A model generated the notes under the pieces. It had not been told where the DNA came from and ran no database searches. It saw nothing but the letters and a program-made list of their open reading frames with translations. A program made the translations under genes and the position numbers. This document shows, piece after piece, positions 48,501-58,725 of a stretch of DNA of 64,000 nt. Position 1 is the stretch's first letter. Every line of letters starts with the position of its first letter. The stretch is from Saprospiraceae bacterium (GTDB lineage: Bacteria > Bacteroidota > Bacteroidia > Chitinophagales > Saprospiraceae), in NCBI GenBank assembly GCA_016722285.1, contig JADKGI010000006.1, forward strand, positions 1 to 64,000, given 5' to 3'.

Positions 48501-48515
48501 ACATAATTAAACATC

Positions 48516-49783
48516 ATGGCAGATATATCATCCAATTTTTTAGGCATAAAATCACCTAATCCATTTTGGCTGGCAAGTGCACCCCCAACGGACAAAAAAC
48601 TTAATGTACTCAGAGCTTTCGAAGCTGGGTGGGGCGGAGTGGTGTGGAAGACTTTAGGGTCTCAGGTTAAGAATGTTTCATCCAGATATTCTTCGGTTGA
48701 CTATGGTAGAAGAAGGATGATGGGATTCAATAATATAGAACTGATCAGCGACAGGCCATTGGGTATAAATCTTCAGGAGATCACCGAGGTAGTTAAATTG
48801 TTTCCGGACAGGGCGATGATTGTCTCACTGATGGCAGATAATGACCGAAAATCCTGGCATGAACTCATCATGAAATGTGAGGATGCGGGTGCTATGGGTT
48901 TGAACTCAATTTTGGATGCCCCCACGGGATGACCGAACGAGGTATGGGAGCTTCCGTCGGACAGGATCCTGAAATCGCGAGGATGGTAGTCGGATGGGTG
49001 ATGGAAAAGGCAACTATTCCTGTCATCACAAAACTTACTCCAAATGTACATTCCGTTGTTCCTACGGGTAGGGCTTGTGTCGAAGCCGGTTCTAATGCCT
49101 TGAGCCTGATTAATACAATTCAAAGCGTGACAGGAGTTGATCTGGATACCTTGGTGCCCAATCCTTATGTGGCCGGAAAGAGTGTTTTTGGGGGATATTG
49201 CGGACCAGCTGTAAAGCCAATTGCCCTGAAAATGCTGACTACTATTGCACAGGATGAAATTACATCCAGGGTTCCGGTGTCAGGGATAGGAGGAGTAAGT
49301 ACCTGGAGAGATGCGGTTGAATTTATGCTACTTGGGGCAAGCAATGTTCAGGTTTGCACGGCTGCCATGAATCACGGATTCAGGATCGTGGAAGACATGA
49401 TCAGCGGTCTGAACAACTGGATGGACGAGAAAGGATTTGACAAGCTTGAAGACTTTATAGGAAGGTCAGTTGCTGCGATTACACATTGGGAAGATCTGGA
49501 TATTAATTATCATCATATAGCAAATATAAACCAGGACAAATGTATTCATTGCGGACTTTGCTATATCGCCTGCGAAGATACATCACATCAGTCTATACAC
49601 ATAGCAAGAGGAAATCCATATAATAAGTACACTATAATCGAAGAAGAATGTGTCGGTTGCAACTTGTGCAAATTAGTTTGCCCCGTTGATGATTGCATAA
49701 CCATGGTTGAAGACCGGGTAGCACCTGAATATGTTAACTGGAAAGATTATCAGAAACTTGGACTTCCGCTAAATGACCATTGA
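48516..49783 (+). CDS. preA: Dihydropyrimidine dehydrogenase catalytic subunit PreA, with a 1-nt deletion
   Basis: An FMN barrel of the dihydroorotate dehydrogenase fold followed by a C-terminal ferredoxin domain. The frame stops at 48932. Adding one G near 48902 restores GLELNFGCPHGMTERG and joins both halves into about 422 residues. Barrel motifs are SPNPFWLASAPPT, VITKLTPNV and VSGIGGVSTWRDAVEFM; the two 4Fe-4S motifs are CIHCGLCYIACE and CVGCNLCKLVCPVDDC. It reduces uracil or thymine using electrons from PreT. The residue aligned with the acid cysteine of mammalian enzymes appears to be valine (GMGASVGQDPE). It is the last gene of the cluster. Confidence 0.9.
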
Positions 49784-49785
49784 AA

Positions 49786-49818
49786 AATACGAATTACGAA
49801 ATACGAAATACGATTTGT
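49786..49818. repeat. Short direct repeats after preA
   Basis: Three near-identical copies of ATACGA/TTACGA-type 8-mers (AATACGAATTACGAAATACG). The same words occur at 42175-42195 between the permease and dihydropyrimidinase genes. Confidence 0.5.
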
Positions 49819-49889
49819 GCGTGCCTAAAACAGTTTGACAAAAAAAAACGTAGGACAAAGTACAATCCTCGGTTATTCTGTATTCACTA

Positions 49890-50813
49890 TCACAATTTAA
49901 TCACCCGTTGTTGATATATTCTTTTACCCTGTCGAATTACCACATTATAGGTATTTGGTGATAAATTTTGAGTGTCTATAAGTTCAATACCATTTCCGGC
50001 TACTTTTTTTCTTAGGATCAGCTGACCGGTCATATCGAACATAGAAATCTCTGAATTACCGCTCTCAGGATCTAAACCAGATAGATCCACATTTATCCTG
50101 TCCAGGGTAGGATTTGGGAAGATATTTACTTTACTGGTATATAATCTATTGAAATTGACCCCTTTGATATCAGAATACTTGAAAGTACCGTCGAGATCGG
50201 TCAGGCGAAGCCGGTAATAAAACAATTGTTCATTGCTGCGCATTAATGGTAATCTGTCGTCGATTAAGGTATAGTGTAATTCTTTATTGCTGTTTCCTGC
50301 CGCCGCCACTTTTCCAATCGTCTCCCAGGATGCCCCGTCATTACTCCGTTCTATCCCAAAGTATTCACTGTTGAACTCGGATAAGGTGGACCATTCCAGT
50401 TTTGAAGATTTGTCTGTGTATTTGGTCGCCAAAAAGGTGGAAAGGGTGATGGGTGCAATAGAACAGTCTGGACTAAATCTTGTATTTGGAGGACTTGGTA
50501 ATACGACACCTAATGGTGCAGAATCATCAATAGTGAATGTAATTATGCCCGATAACGATTTGCTCCAATCAAATGAACCACTATAAGAACTCTGGCCAAA
50601 TCCTCCAATAATTTCACTATTTCCGTTTAAATCGCCAGTTCCAATAACTTCAATACTTGCTGCAACAACTTGACTCGCAGAAAGTGACCAGTCAAAAGTT
50701 ACACTTGATCCATTGTCAGTTGTAGATATATTTAAACAATATGTATTCTGAGAAATTCCAATATTTAATAGTACACTAGAATAAATAAATAACAATAAGT
50801 ATTTAAGTTTCAT
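49890..50813 (-). CDS. Secreted protein with T9SS type A sorting domain
   Basis: From ATG 50813 a signal peptide (YLLLFIYSSVLLNIGISQ) leads into a beta-rich region and a segment typical of T9SS cargo (LEWSTLSEFNSEYFGIERSNDGASWETI). The C-terminal 75 residues are a type A sorting domain: VNIFPNPTLDRINVDLSG, SMFDMTGQLILRKK and an end in YQQRVIKL. The protein should be exported by the type IX system and attached to the surface or released. The N-terminal domain is not recognised. An ATG at 50894 is upstream but overlaps the preceding gene and masks the signal. It lies 7 bp after the gene at 50821-52440. Confidence 0.85.
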   Translation of the reverse strand: MKLKYLLLFIYSSVLLNIGISQNTYCLNISTTDNGSSVTFDWSLSASQVVAASIEVIGTGDLNGNSEIIGGFGQSSYSGSFDWSKSLSGIITFTIDDSAPLGVVLPSPPNTRFSPDCSIAPITLSTFLATKYTDKSSKLEWSTLSEFNSEYFGIERSNDGASWETIGKVAAAGNSNKELHYTLIDDRLPLMRSNEQLFYYRLRLTDLDGTFKYSDIKGVNFNRLYTSKVNIFPNPTLDRINVDLSGLDPESGNSEISMFDMTGQLILRKKVAGNGIELIDTQNLSPNTYNVVIRQGKRIYQQRVIKL

Positions 50814-50820
50814 AAGTATT

Positions 50821-52440
50821 TTATTGATTAAGATTAACCTGTTTATTAATGTTTGAACCTGTTGAAACAACATCACCTGAAATAATTCTTCCATCTAAAT
50901 CCGCATCAGTAGATCGAGTAAAGTAGTTAAAATTTCCTAAAGAAGTATTAAAAAAACCACCAATAGCAACAATGTCGCCCGATAAAATCCTACCGTCTCT
51001 ATCAACATCACCTGTCAGTATGCCATAAATACCAGACCCGACAGATACAAGCTCCTTTTGTGAATTTGCAATGGCATTAGCATTATTTGTGAAATTTATG
51101 GGTGTTGAAGTCTCAGATAATGAAAGCGAAGTTGCAGTTCTGGTACCAAGATGTACTCTATGTCTTACAGATAAATGATAATTTCCATCGGATATATTGT
51201 CAAATCTTACCGGTGATACTCCGTCTATATCAACAATATCCCCATCCCTTTGCAGAAGGGCTGCTCGTCTGGCATGTACTATGGATCTGTTGGCATTATC
51301 TCTCAACTCAAGCAAAACCCAATCAACAACAGCATTATTTCCCGTGACATCAAAAATCGACTGATTTACGGCTTCATCACTATTTAGCGAGGCTGCATAA
51401 GTACCGGTAAATGTGAGTAGCCCAAACGGTTGCGCCAGAGGCAGTTTATTGTTTGCTCTAAGCACATCACGCATCAAACCATCAGCTACTACATATGCGC
51501 CCTCCAGAAATAATTTTGGTGCTACTTTCACAAATGAAGAAGAAGAAACGATAAAATTTCCCGTATTTGTTATCCCTGACCTCTGCAATGAATAAGGATC
51601 ACTTCCACCTGCAGGTAGTTTTGTACTGGCATCCAGGTCATATTTCTGACCATTATATCGAGCTACTCTGCATAGCGTTCTGTTAAATGATACTTCATCG
51701 CTCCCTTTCCAGTAAGGCGTGATGGTGAGATTATTACCTCCGGGTGTGGCATCGCTAATTGACCATGTGGCGTCCACAAAAGATGTAGTCAGAGCTGTGC
51801 CACTACTTCCGTTAGCATATGCTTTCTGCAGGACTCTGACTCCAATGTTGTCTATGGTTCCGTTTTCAGCAATGGTAACAGGATTATAGGTAACTGCATC
51901 AAACCCTACAGGATAAGTAAATGGGGTTGCTCCCAGATTCGTCTTTTTCATTTGTCCGGTAGAGCCAGTTACCACATATCCGGTGGCTTGGCTTGCACCG
52001 GTTACTGTAGATGTAGCACCGAGGGTCAAATCATTTGCGCCAAGGATGATTGTACTGCCCCCTGCAGAACCACCGAATATCAGAGAGTCATTGACGGTTA
52101 CAGCACCGGTAAGCGTTACGGTACCTGTTGAAGTTGTCTTCAATAATTCCACTTTATTGAGCACATCATCGCCCGGGCTCAGGTTTGAGTTTGTTGTACC
52201 AAAAAATTTTATTTTTCCATTCCCGGAAAGGGTAGTACCGGGACCAACCACGCTATTAAAGTTACCCTGTACTTCGAGCACACCTTGATTATCAATCGTT
52301 CCGGCCTGATTGTCAAAATCTGTCTCTATTCTAAGCACAGCTCCTGGCTGGATTGTTACAGTGGCTCCATTGTTAATCAACTGTGCCTGTAGCGCAACCA
52401 TCATCATGATGAAGCATATCAATAAGTTATATCTTATCAT
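50821..52440 (-). CDS. Large surface protein with C-terminal dockerin-like repeat pair
   Basis: A 539-residue exported protein (signal MIRYNLLICFIMMMVALQAQ). The first 160 residues are glycine/threonine-rich beta repeats (NNGATVTIQPGAVL, GNGKIKFFGTTNSN) resembling bacterial adhesin or hemagglutinin stretches. The last 75 residues hold two calcium-type motifs, GDVDRDGRILSGDIVAI and STDADLDGRIISGDVV, like type I dockerin repeats. It has no T9SS tail of its own; the next gene supplies one, 7 bp downstream, so the pair may form a surface complex (inference). Such proteins are often called hemagglutinin in Saprospira-like genomes. Confidence 0.72.
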   Translation of the reverse strand: MIRYNLLICFIMMMVALQAQLINNGATVTIQPGAVLRIETDFDNQAGTIDNQGVLEVQGNFNSVVGPGTTLSGNGKIKFFGTTNSNLSPGDDVLNKVELLKTTSTGTVTLTGAVTVNDSLIFGGSAGGSTIILGANDLTLGATSTVTGASQATGYVVTGSTGQMKKTNLGATPFTYPVGFDAVTYNPVTIAENGTIDNIGVRVLQKAYANGSSGTALTTSFVDATWSISDATPGGNNLTITPYWKGSDEVSFNRTLCRVARYNGQKYDLDASTKLPAGGSDPYSLQRSGITNTGNFIVSSSSFVKVAPKLFLEGAYVVADGLMRDVLRANNKLPLAQPFGLLTFTGTYAASLNSDEAVNQSIFDVTGNNAVVDWVLLELRDNANRSIVHARRAALLQRDGDIVDIDGVSPVRFDNISDGNYHLSVRHRVHLGTRTATSLSLSETSTPINFTNNANAIANSQKELVSVGSGIYGILTGDVDRDGRILSGDIVAIGGFFNTSLGNFNYFTRSTDADLDGRIISGDVVSTGSNINKQVNLNQ

Positions 52441-52497
52441 ATTGATTATTTAATTGGTTTATTGACAAAAGGTTATACATTTATAAGTCAGTTAATG

Positions 52498-52532
52498 TAA
52501 AGATATGCTTTATTTAATATTGTATGGCAAAA
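52498..52532 (-). promoter_or_regulatory. Probable promoter of the surface protein pair
   Basis: On the minus strand TTTTG (52532-52528) is followed after 22 nt by TATCTTTA (52505-52498), one base off the TAnnTTTG consensus. It lies 58 bp before the start codon. Confidence 0.45.
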
Positions 52533-52887
52533 ACCATGCAAAATGCATCTATAAATTAGTAAAATGTTAAATTATTTTATAAACAAAAGGTAGTTTTAGC
52601 AGTTTTTTTACGATAACAATATGGAGACTTGCTGACATTACTATTATATAACGATTTTATAATATAATACCCTACTAACTGATATTTTGCGAAAAAGCCA
52701 ATCAAATCTCGTTAGACTCCATTTGAAACATTTCTTCACCTAGTTAGTATTTCCGTTATTAGATTATTATAATACTACCCTGAATTTTTAAAGCTCATAA
52801 AATTTAAAGAATCCAGAAAATGGATTATTGACAGAAAGTGGCCTTTGCAAAGTATTTAATATCATACACCTTACAGGTTCTGAAAAG
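52533..52887. other. Spacer between MFS gene and surface protein pair
   Basis: About 350 bp of AT-rich DNA. No gene, clear terminator or repeat was recognised between the MFS stop at 52888 and the promoter at 52532. Confidence 0.45.
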
Positions 52888-54123
52888 TTAAGAATTTGTC
52901 TGAGATTGCGAAACTTCTTCTTTTGTTAGATTTTTAAGAATAAAAAGGGCTATAAATAAGCCTGCCATCGGTATCAGTGTATAATAAAAAGCCTGACCGC
53001 CACCTACGGTTTTAAACAACCATCCAATGATCCGGGAACCCAATGTGCCACCCAGAGCCGAAAATATCACTATCAGCCCGGTCATTGGGCTATGTAGCTT
53101 TTTTGGTAAGGAACTGAGCACTACTGAATTGAGCAAAGGGTAAATAGGCGCAATAAATAATCCCACCACAGGGAAAGCAAAAGCAATTAACGGTAAGTCT
53201 GAAAATGAATTAATAATACCAACATGAGCAGAAACTGTCTTTGGTAAAACAAAAACTACCATCAACATCGCTGCAATCAGACACACTACCAAAACCTGAA
53301 ACCAGGTATATTTTTTGGTAAGCTGTCCCGCCAATAACCTCCCGATACCCAATGTGACTGCCAGGATGCTGGCCATCATGATACTTATATTTTCGGGCAG
53401 ATGAAGGACTCTGTCATTAAAAGTAGGTAGCCAGGTCATTATACCTTGCTCGATCATCACAAATAAAAAAGCAGACATGACAAATATGATTACCAACATT
53501 TTTGTCATGAGAGCCATCATTTGCCTGATATCATCAGAAATGTTCACACCCGGGATTTCATGACCTTCATCAAACCGGGCAAAAAATAAAATGACGAAAG
53601 AAACTACGCTCATCAAAGCCAATAATGGATATACATTAAGCCATGAGTTGGGATTGGCTTCGTTATTGAAAGCGGGAAAAAGAAAGTATGCGAGTGCAAT
53701 TCCAAACATAAAAACCCCTTCAATCGAACTCATCAGACTATTATGTGCCTTCTGCCCGTCTGTGACAAGGCCTATAACAGAATAAACAGAGACTTTTATC
53801 AATGCAAAGGAAACTCCGACAGCGGCAAATAAAAGTTTTGCACTCCAGAAACTATTGCCCATATACATGCCCATACATGCGAAGGACACAAGAGCCAGGG
53901 CCGTAAGCATTGCTTTTTTATAACCTATCCTTGGCAAAAATGATGCTATGATAAATGATACTATAGCAATAGGAATGTCCTTAAATAACTCAAGTGTACT
54001 GGCTTGTACCTCGTCAACGCCGTATATCTTCTGAGATTTCAGTATCACAATTCCCACACTATTTAGTAGGATAGCAAACACAAAATAATTTATATATAGC
54101 GAGAACTTGATTCCTGACTTCAT
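52888..54123 (-). CDS. MFS transporter, FucP-like sugar carrier
   Basis: A 411-residue protein with about 12 membrane segments. It starts SLYINYFVFAILLNSVGIVI. The interhelical segment ASFLPRIGYKK replaces the strict MFS signature, as in the FucP/glucose-galactose branch, and the second half has APIYPLLNSVVLSSLPKKLHSPMTGLIVIFSALGGTLGS. The substrate is not readable; fucose or another hexose is possible, and the fucosidase in the sialoglycan locus would release fucose, but the genes are 30 kb apart. It is followed by DUF5606 on the same strand after 71 bp upstream. Confidence 0.8.
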   Translation of the reverse strand: MKSGIKFSLYINYFVFAILLNSVGIVILKSQKIYGVDEVQASTLELFKDIPIAIVSFIIASFLPRIGYKKAMLTALALVSFACMGMYMGNSFWSAKLLFAAVGVSFALIKVSVYSVIGLVTDGQKAHNSLMSSIEGVFMFGIALAYFLFPAFNNEANPNSWLNVYPLLALMSVVSFVILFFARFDEGHEIPGVNISDDIRQMMALMTKMLVIIFVMSAFLFVMIEQGIMTWLPTFNDRVLHLPENISIMMASILAVTLGIGRLLAGQLTKKYTWFQVLVVCLIAAMLMVVFVLPKTVSAHVGIINSFSDLPLIAFAFPVVGLFIAPIYPLLNSVVLSSLPKKLHSPMTGLIVIFSALGGTLGSRIIGWLFKTVGGGQAFYYTLIPMAGLFIALFILKNLTKEEVSQSQTNS

Positions 54124-54194
54124 GATGTACTATTTTAATTTATTAAAAACAAACTTACACAATTGGCAATAAAGCAGGCTTAAAAATCAATAAA

Positions 54195-54611
54195 TTATTC
54201 TTCTTCGTCGTTTGCGTTTTCAGATTTGGCAGTTAGAAAGCCTCGTTCATTCAGGAAATTGAACCACTTGATTATTTTTTTCATGTCACTGTGGAAGACC
54301 CTATCCCGATCATAATCAGGTAAGATAAGGTTAAAATATTTTTGTAAATCAGTATGTGATGCATTTGAAGCCGGTATCGGGGTATCTGTAAGCATATCCA
54401 GCATGGTTTGAAAAACTTTTGCAATTTCTATTGTGTCAGTTTCGGTATATACAGCTACAGTTTCCATGGGTGTAAATTGGTGCTGTCTGACTGAACAAAA
54501 TCTGGTTTTGCCGGTATCCGGATCAGAAACAATCAGACCATTTGTTTTGGTAGAAACCAGCTTATACAAGCCGGGAAGTCCTCTCACAGCCACTATATTT
54601 TTTATATTCAT
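54195..54611 (-). CDS. DUF5606 family protein
   Basis: A 138-residue cytoplasmic protein. The conserved N-terminus IVAVRGLPGLYKLVSTKTNGLIV, the RFCSVRQHQFTPMETVAVYTE block and the acidic tail match DUF5606 at full length. The family is restricted to Bacteroidota and has no assigned function. The first half resembles an SH3-like barrel and the second half is helical (inference). It lies between the MFS and LytTR genes on the same strand. Confidence 0.85.
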   Translation of the reverse strand: MNIKNIVAVRGLPGLYKLVSTKTNGLIVSDPDTGKTRFCSVRQHQFTPMETVAVYTETDTIEIAKVFQTMLDMLTDTPIPASNASHTDLQKYFNLILPDYDRDRVFHSDMKKIIKWFNFLNERGFLTAKSENANDEEE

Positions 54612-54692
54612 ATATTTTTTGTTTATAAAAAGAAGGCAAAGATATGATATTGTACAAAGATTACAAGGTTATTATAGTGATTAGGTAGGTCG

Positions 54693-55448
54693 TTATAATT
54701 CATTGCTAACTTTCAGTTTATTTATTAAGTCAGCCTTGTATGTTGATGAAACTTCAATTTCTGTATTGTCTTCAAGCACCAAATATCCGCCTTTGCCTTT
54801 ATGGTACGAAGTTACTGAATGTAAATTTACAATGTGGGATTTGTGCACTCTAACAAAATTAGATGGAAGTACTTCTTCAAAATACTTTAGAAATCGACAA
54901 ACCATTTTCTTCTTCTTCCCTGCAAGAAATAGGTCAGTAAAATTTCCACTTCCTTGCAATCTTATTATATTATCTGTTTTCACAATGTCAAATCCTTCCA
55001 ATGTTGGAAGTACAATTTGTTGGTGTCCTTCATTTTTTTCATTTAGATTTTCTATGATTATTTTGTTTCTGATCGAATCAGTTTTATTGTTAATATCAAT
55101 TCTTGCTTTTTCTACTGAGGCAATCAATTCATCAATACTTACCGGTTTCATTAAATAATATGCCGCAGCTTTATTAAGTGCTTTGATAGCATAAGAGGCA
55201 TATGCTGTTATAAATATAGTTTCAAAAGTAACTTCCCGGCATGCATCCAGGACATCAAATCCATTTCCATGAGGCATTTCTATATCTAAAAATACAAGTT
55301 GAGGTTGTTCTTTTTTAATTAAGAGGACTGCCTCATGATAATCAGCGGCTTCACCAACTATATTTACAATAGGGCAATACTTTTTTAGATAATTGCCAAG
55401 TACTTCCCTTGCTATTTTTTCATCTTCTATTATCAGGGCTTTTATCAT
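54693..55448 (-). CDS. LytTR-type response regulator
   Basis: A 251-residue regulator. The receiver domain has the acidic pair IIEDEKIAR, the phosphate acceptor aspartate in LVFLDIEMPHGNG and the switch lysine in YLMKPVSIDE. The C-terminal LytTR DNA-binding domain begins IIRLQGSGNFTDLFL and contains FVRVHKSHIVNLHSV. It is encoded 6 bp after the histidine kinase gene, so the two form a pair. Target genes are unknown; neighbouring surface proteins are candidates. Confidence 0.92.
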   Translation of the reverse strand: MIKALIIEDEKIAREVLGNYLKKYCPIVNIVGEAADYHEAVLLIKKEQPQLVFLDIEMPHGNGFDVLDACREVTFETIFITAYASYAIKALNKAAAYYLMKPVSIDELIASVEKARIDINNKTDSIRNKIIIENLNEKNEGHQQIVLPTLEGFDIVKTDNIIRLQGSGNFTDLFLAGKKKKMVCRFLKYFEEVLPSNFVRVHKSHIVNLHSVTSYHKGKGGYLVLEDNTEIEVSSTYKADLINKLKVSNEL

Positions 55449-55454
55449 ATACTC

Positions 55455-57288
55455 TTAAGCTTTAATTTTAGATACAATGTCGGATGGAAAAATTATATTT
55501 ACCATAGTGCCTGTTGGATCATCCATATCTATTGTTTCAAAGGAGATATTTAAATGGTACAAATCATTTAATAGTCTGATCCGCTCAGAAACATTATTCG
55601 TTCCCTTGCTTTTATAATCTTTTTGGTGAGACGTTTTAGACTTTTGGCTGGCATATCGTCCTATTCCATCATCGTTTATATTCACAATGATTTGGTTTTC
55701 TTTTTCAGAAATAACTATGAACAGATGGCCTGGTGTATTTTTATATCTGAGGCCATGCCAGATGGCATTTTCCAGATGCGGCTGAATGATCATATTGGGT
55801 ATCAACGTGTGTTCACTATCCATAATATTTTCCGTTTTAATAGAGAATTCAAATTTATCATCAAATCGGTGATGTTCCAGTTCCAGGTATTTTGTGATCA
55901 TGTCCATTTCCTTATCCAGAGTAATAAAATCGCTCGATGAATTTTCCAGAACATTGCGCATAAGGCCTGAAAAGCTGAAAAGGTACTTATTTGCTGCGCG
56001 TTCATCATTTTGAGATATAAATTGATTGATGCTATTCAGGCTATTAAAAATAAAGTGCGGATTCATGTCTTTTCTTAATGATTGAAGCGCAATCAACTTG
56101 TTATTTCTTTTTATTGTTCTTAAGGAGCTGTAAATATAAAAACTAAATAATGCCAGCATAATTACTCCACTGGCTAAAAAAATACTGATAATCTGTTGCC
56201 TTGATATTAATTTGTCTTTCAGCGTTTTTTCGATTTCAAGGTTTCTTATTTTTTGCTCAGTAAGTGCTATAATTTCGTGATCCATCAATGTTGAATCATT
56301 ACGGATCATTTTTTCCAGATTGGCTATAAAATCTGCCTGAAGTAATCTTATTTTTTCTTCATTTTTACTTACAGTATAAATTTTGGACAGATTTTCAACA
56401 ATATTTCTGGCTTCTATAGTTTGGCCGGAATTTTGGCTATTTCATAAGATTCGTGAAGTAATTTTATGGCACCGGATTGGTCATTGTTTTTTAGATATAA
56501 TGAACTAAGTTGATTAATTATTTCCACCTTTTTTAATGGATTGTTGTTTATCTCTGACTTTTTTACCAGTTCATTTCCCGCATCAATGGCTTTCTTAAAA
56601 TTATTTTGAGTGATGAATGTTTGCATCAACTTCTGATTTATATCTATGAGTTTATCCGGGTCTGACGTATTGACCAGAGCATTTTGATAATTAAGAATAG
56701 CTGTGTCCAGATTTTGCTGTTTTGCTTGTACATCAGCAAGTTGGACATATGTTTCAGGGAGTTCACTTTGATTTTAGTTGATAATTTAATGTCATTTAGC
56801 TTAGTATTTATGATTTCTTCTTCCTTTTGAATGTGATGTGAAGAAGCGGCGACTCTTGCTGCATCTTTCAAATTTAATCTGGTACCTTCAGAATTCAAAT
56901 TGCTTTTTTGAATATGATGCTGCCGTTTTGTAGTTTAAAATTGCATCATCTTTTTGATCTGCTTTTCCTGTACCCGGGCAATTCGCCTGGTTACATCTGC
57001 AAGAGAATTTTTGTCATTTATTTTTTCAAAATATTGTTTGGATTTTATATAATAACTTTCGCTCTCAGGGAAATTTTTTGCATTTTCATAATCTTCGGCT
57101 ATGGCAAAATAGGCAGCTGCTATCTCGGAGTCATTTTCTGATTTTAATGCCTGCGTAAGTTTTTCTGCATTATTAATAAATCTTGAAGTCTTTAATTTTT
57201 GCTGAATAGTGTTATTCTCTTGACAAAGTAAATTCCCGGTCATGATCGAAAACCATGAGACGAAAAATATGATGCAGCTTGCCTTCAT
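55455..57288 (-). CDS. TPR-containing LytS-type sensor histidine kinase, broken by about four 1-nt indels
   Basis: Read as one gene from ATG 57288, it has a signal peptide (SCIIFFVSWFSIMTGNLL) and helical TPR repeats (for example YFAIAEDYENAKNFPESESYY, TYVQLADVQAKQQNLDTAI). A membrane segment (IISIFLASGVIMLALFSFYIY) and a His_kinase domain follow, with the histidine in DMNPHFIFNSLN and the ATPase in LENAIWHGLRYK. As written, the frame breaks near 56951-56955, 56904-56909, 56772-56775 and 56420-56422, all A/T runs. Single-base corrections join the pieces into about 610 residues. This is the standard Bacteroidota TPR-kinase architecture. It may be a real pseudogene, but the kinase half and its regulator are intact. 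Confidence 0.8.
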
Positions 57289-57588
57289 AGAGAAAATTTT
57301 AAGATTTTTCCAAAAACAAAAATACTTACAATTAAGCAAACATCCGTACTGTTTACCATTTCAAGCTACCTTTTTACCAAGTGGAAAAGTAAACAACAGC
57401 TGTAAATCCCATTTTGGCAATAGCAAAAAGATCATGAGTTGCAATAGCCACCGACCATTTTGTAATTTATTCATACTTCCATTTCACCAATTCAAAACTG
57501 ACTTTCACCATTTTTTACTTTTCTTTATACGAGATATGGGATAATTTTGAATTAATTATTCATTATCATAAATAAAAATTAAGAAATT

Positions 57589-58725
57589 ATGAGATATCAG
57601 AGTTTTTGGACAAGTATTATTGTTGGAATTGTCGGATTTATACCTTTATCAGCAAAAGTTAATAAAAGTACAACTGTAAATATTCAGGTAGCAATACTCT
57701 TTGATACATCCAATAGTATGGATGGATTGATCAATCAGGCAAAATCCAGATTGTGGAATGTCGTTAACACATTGACAACTCTGAGGTATAATGGCAAAGC
57801 ACCTAACATTGAAATTGCATTATATGAGTATGGTAATGATTGGATACCTTCAAATAAGAATTACATAAGGCAGGTAGTACCATTTTCTACAGATCTGGAT
57901 CTCCTGTCTGAAAAACTGTTTTCACTCCGTACCAATGGTGGGAGTGAATACTGTGGAGCCGTCATCGGCGATGCTTTACATAATTTGAGATGGCAAGATG
58001 GCAAGTCTGACATGAAGTTGATATATATTGCTGGTAATGAACCGTTTGATCAAGGTCCGATTTCCTGTAAGGAAACGATTAGAGAGGCAAGAAGAAATAA
58101 TATTTTTGTTAACACCATTCTTTGTGGTGATAGAGACAGGGACGAAATAAGTGGTTGGAAAGATGGTGCCAGATTAGGCGAAGGTGAATTTTTTATAATC
58201 AATGCAGATAAAAAAATTATCTATATAGAGACTCCCTATGATTCCGAAATTGATCGTTTAAACATTAATTTAAATGGTACTTATATGGGTTACGGAAACT
58301 TAGGTAAGACAAAAAAAGAAATACAACACATGCAGGACATGAATGCGGCTACCTTAAGTATGTCAAATAAAATAGAACGTGCAGTTGCTAAATCCAAATC
58401 TATATATAAGAACACAGATTGGGACATAATTGATCAATACAAATTAAATCCGGATATATTTTTAACAATTTCTGATACTGATCTGCCTGACGCTTTGAAA
58501 GGAAAAAACATTGAAGACAAAAAGTCTATTGTGAAGAAGAATATAGAAGAGCGGGAAAAAACATCCGCACAAATCAATGAGTTATCTGCAAAAAGGCAAC
58601 AGTATATTGAAGCCAAAAGTAAATTGGAGGGAAGAACTAATGACGATGACCTGGGCTGGGCTATTGAGTCATCAATATTAAAAATTGCCGGCAGTTTAGG
58701 ATACAATCAAATGAAATCCCCATGA
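57589..58725 (+). CDS. Exported von Willebrand factor A domain protein
   Basis: A 378-residue protein with an N-terminal signal peptide (SIIVGIVGFIPLSAK). The vWA domain has the MIDAS motif AILFDTSNSMDG, TNGGSEYCGAVIGDAL and IYIAGNEPFDQG. A C-terminal helical region (EEREKTSAQINELSAKRQQYIEAK) follows. The last residues NQMKSP and the stop codon lie inside the dispersed palindromic repeat (58709-58775), so the natural end may have been replaced by the repeat. The preceding 300-bp spacer has the -7-like TAATTTTG at 57542. The partner is unknown. Confidence 0.82.
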   Translation: MRYQSFWTSIIVGIVGFIPLSAKVNKSTTVNIQVAILFDTSNSMDGLINQAKSRLWNVVNTLTTLRYNGKAPNIEIALYEYGNDWIPSNKNYIRQVVPFSTDLDLLSEKLFSLRTNGGSEYCGAVIGDALHNLRWQDGKSDMKLIYIAGNEPFDQGPISCKETIREARRNNIFVNTILCGDRDRDEISGWKDGARLGEGEFFIINADKKIIYIETPYDSEIDRLNINLNGTYMGYGNLGKTKKEIQHMQDMNAATLSMSNKIERAVAKSKSIYKNTDWDIIDQYKLNPDIFLTISDTDLPDALKGKNIEDKKSIVKKNIEEREKTSAQINELSAKRQQYIEAKSKLEGRTNDDDLGWAIESSILKIAGSLGYNQMKSP

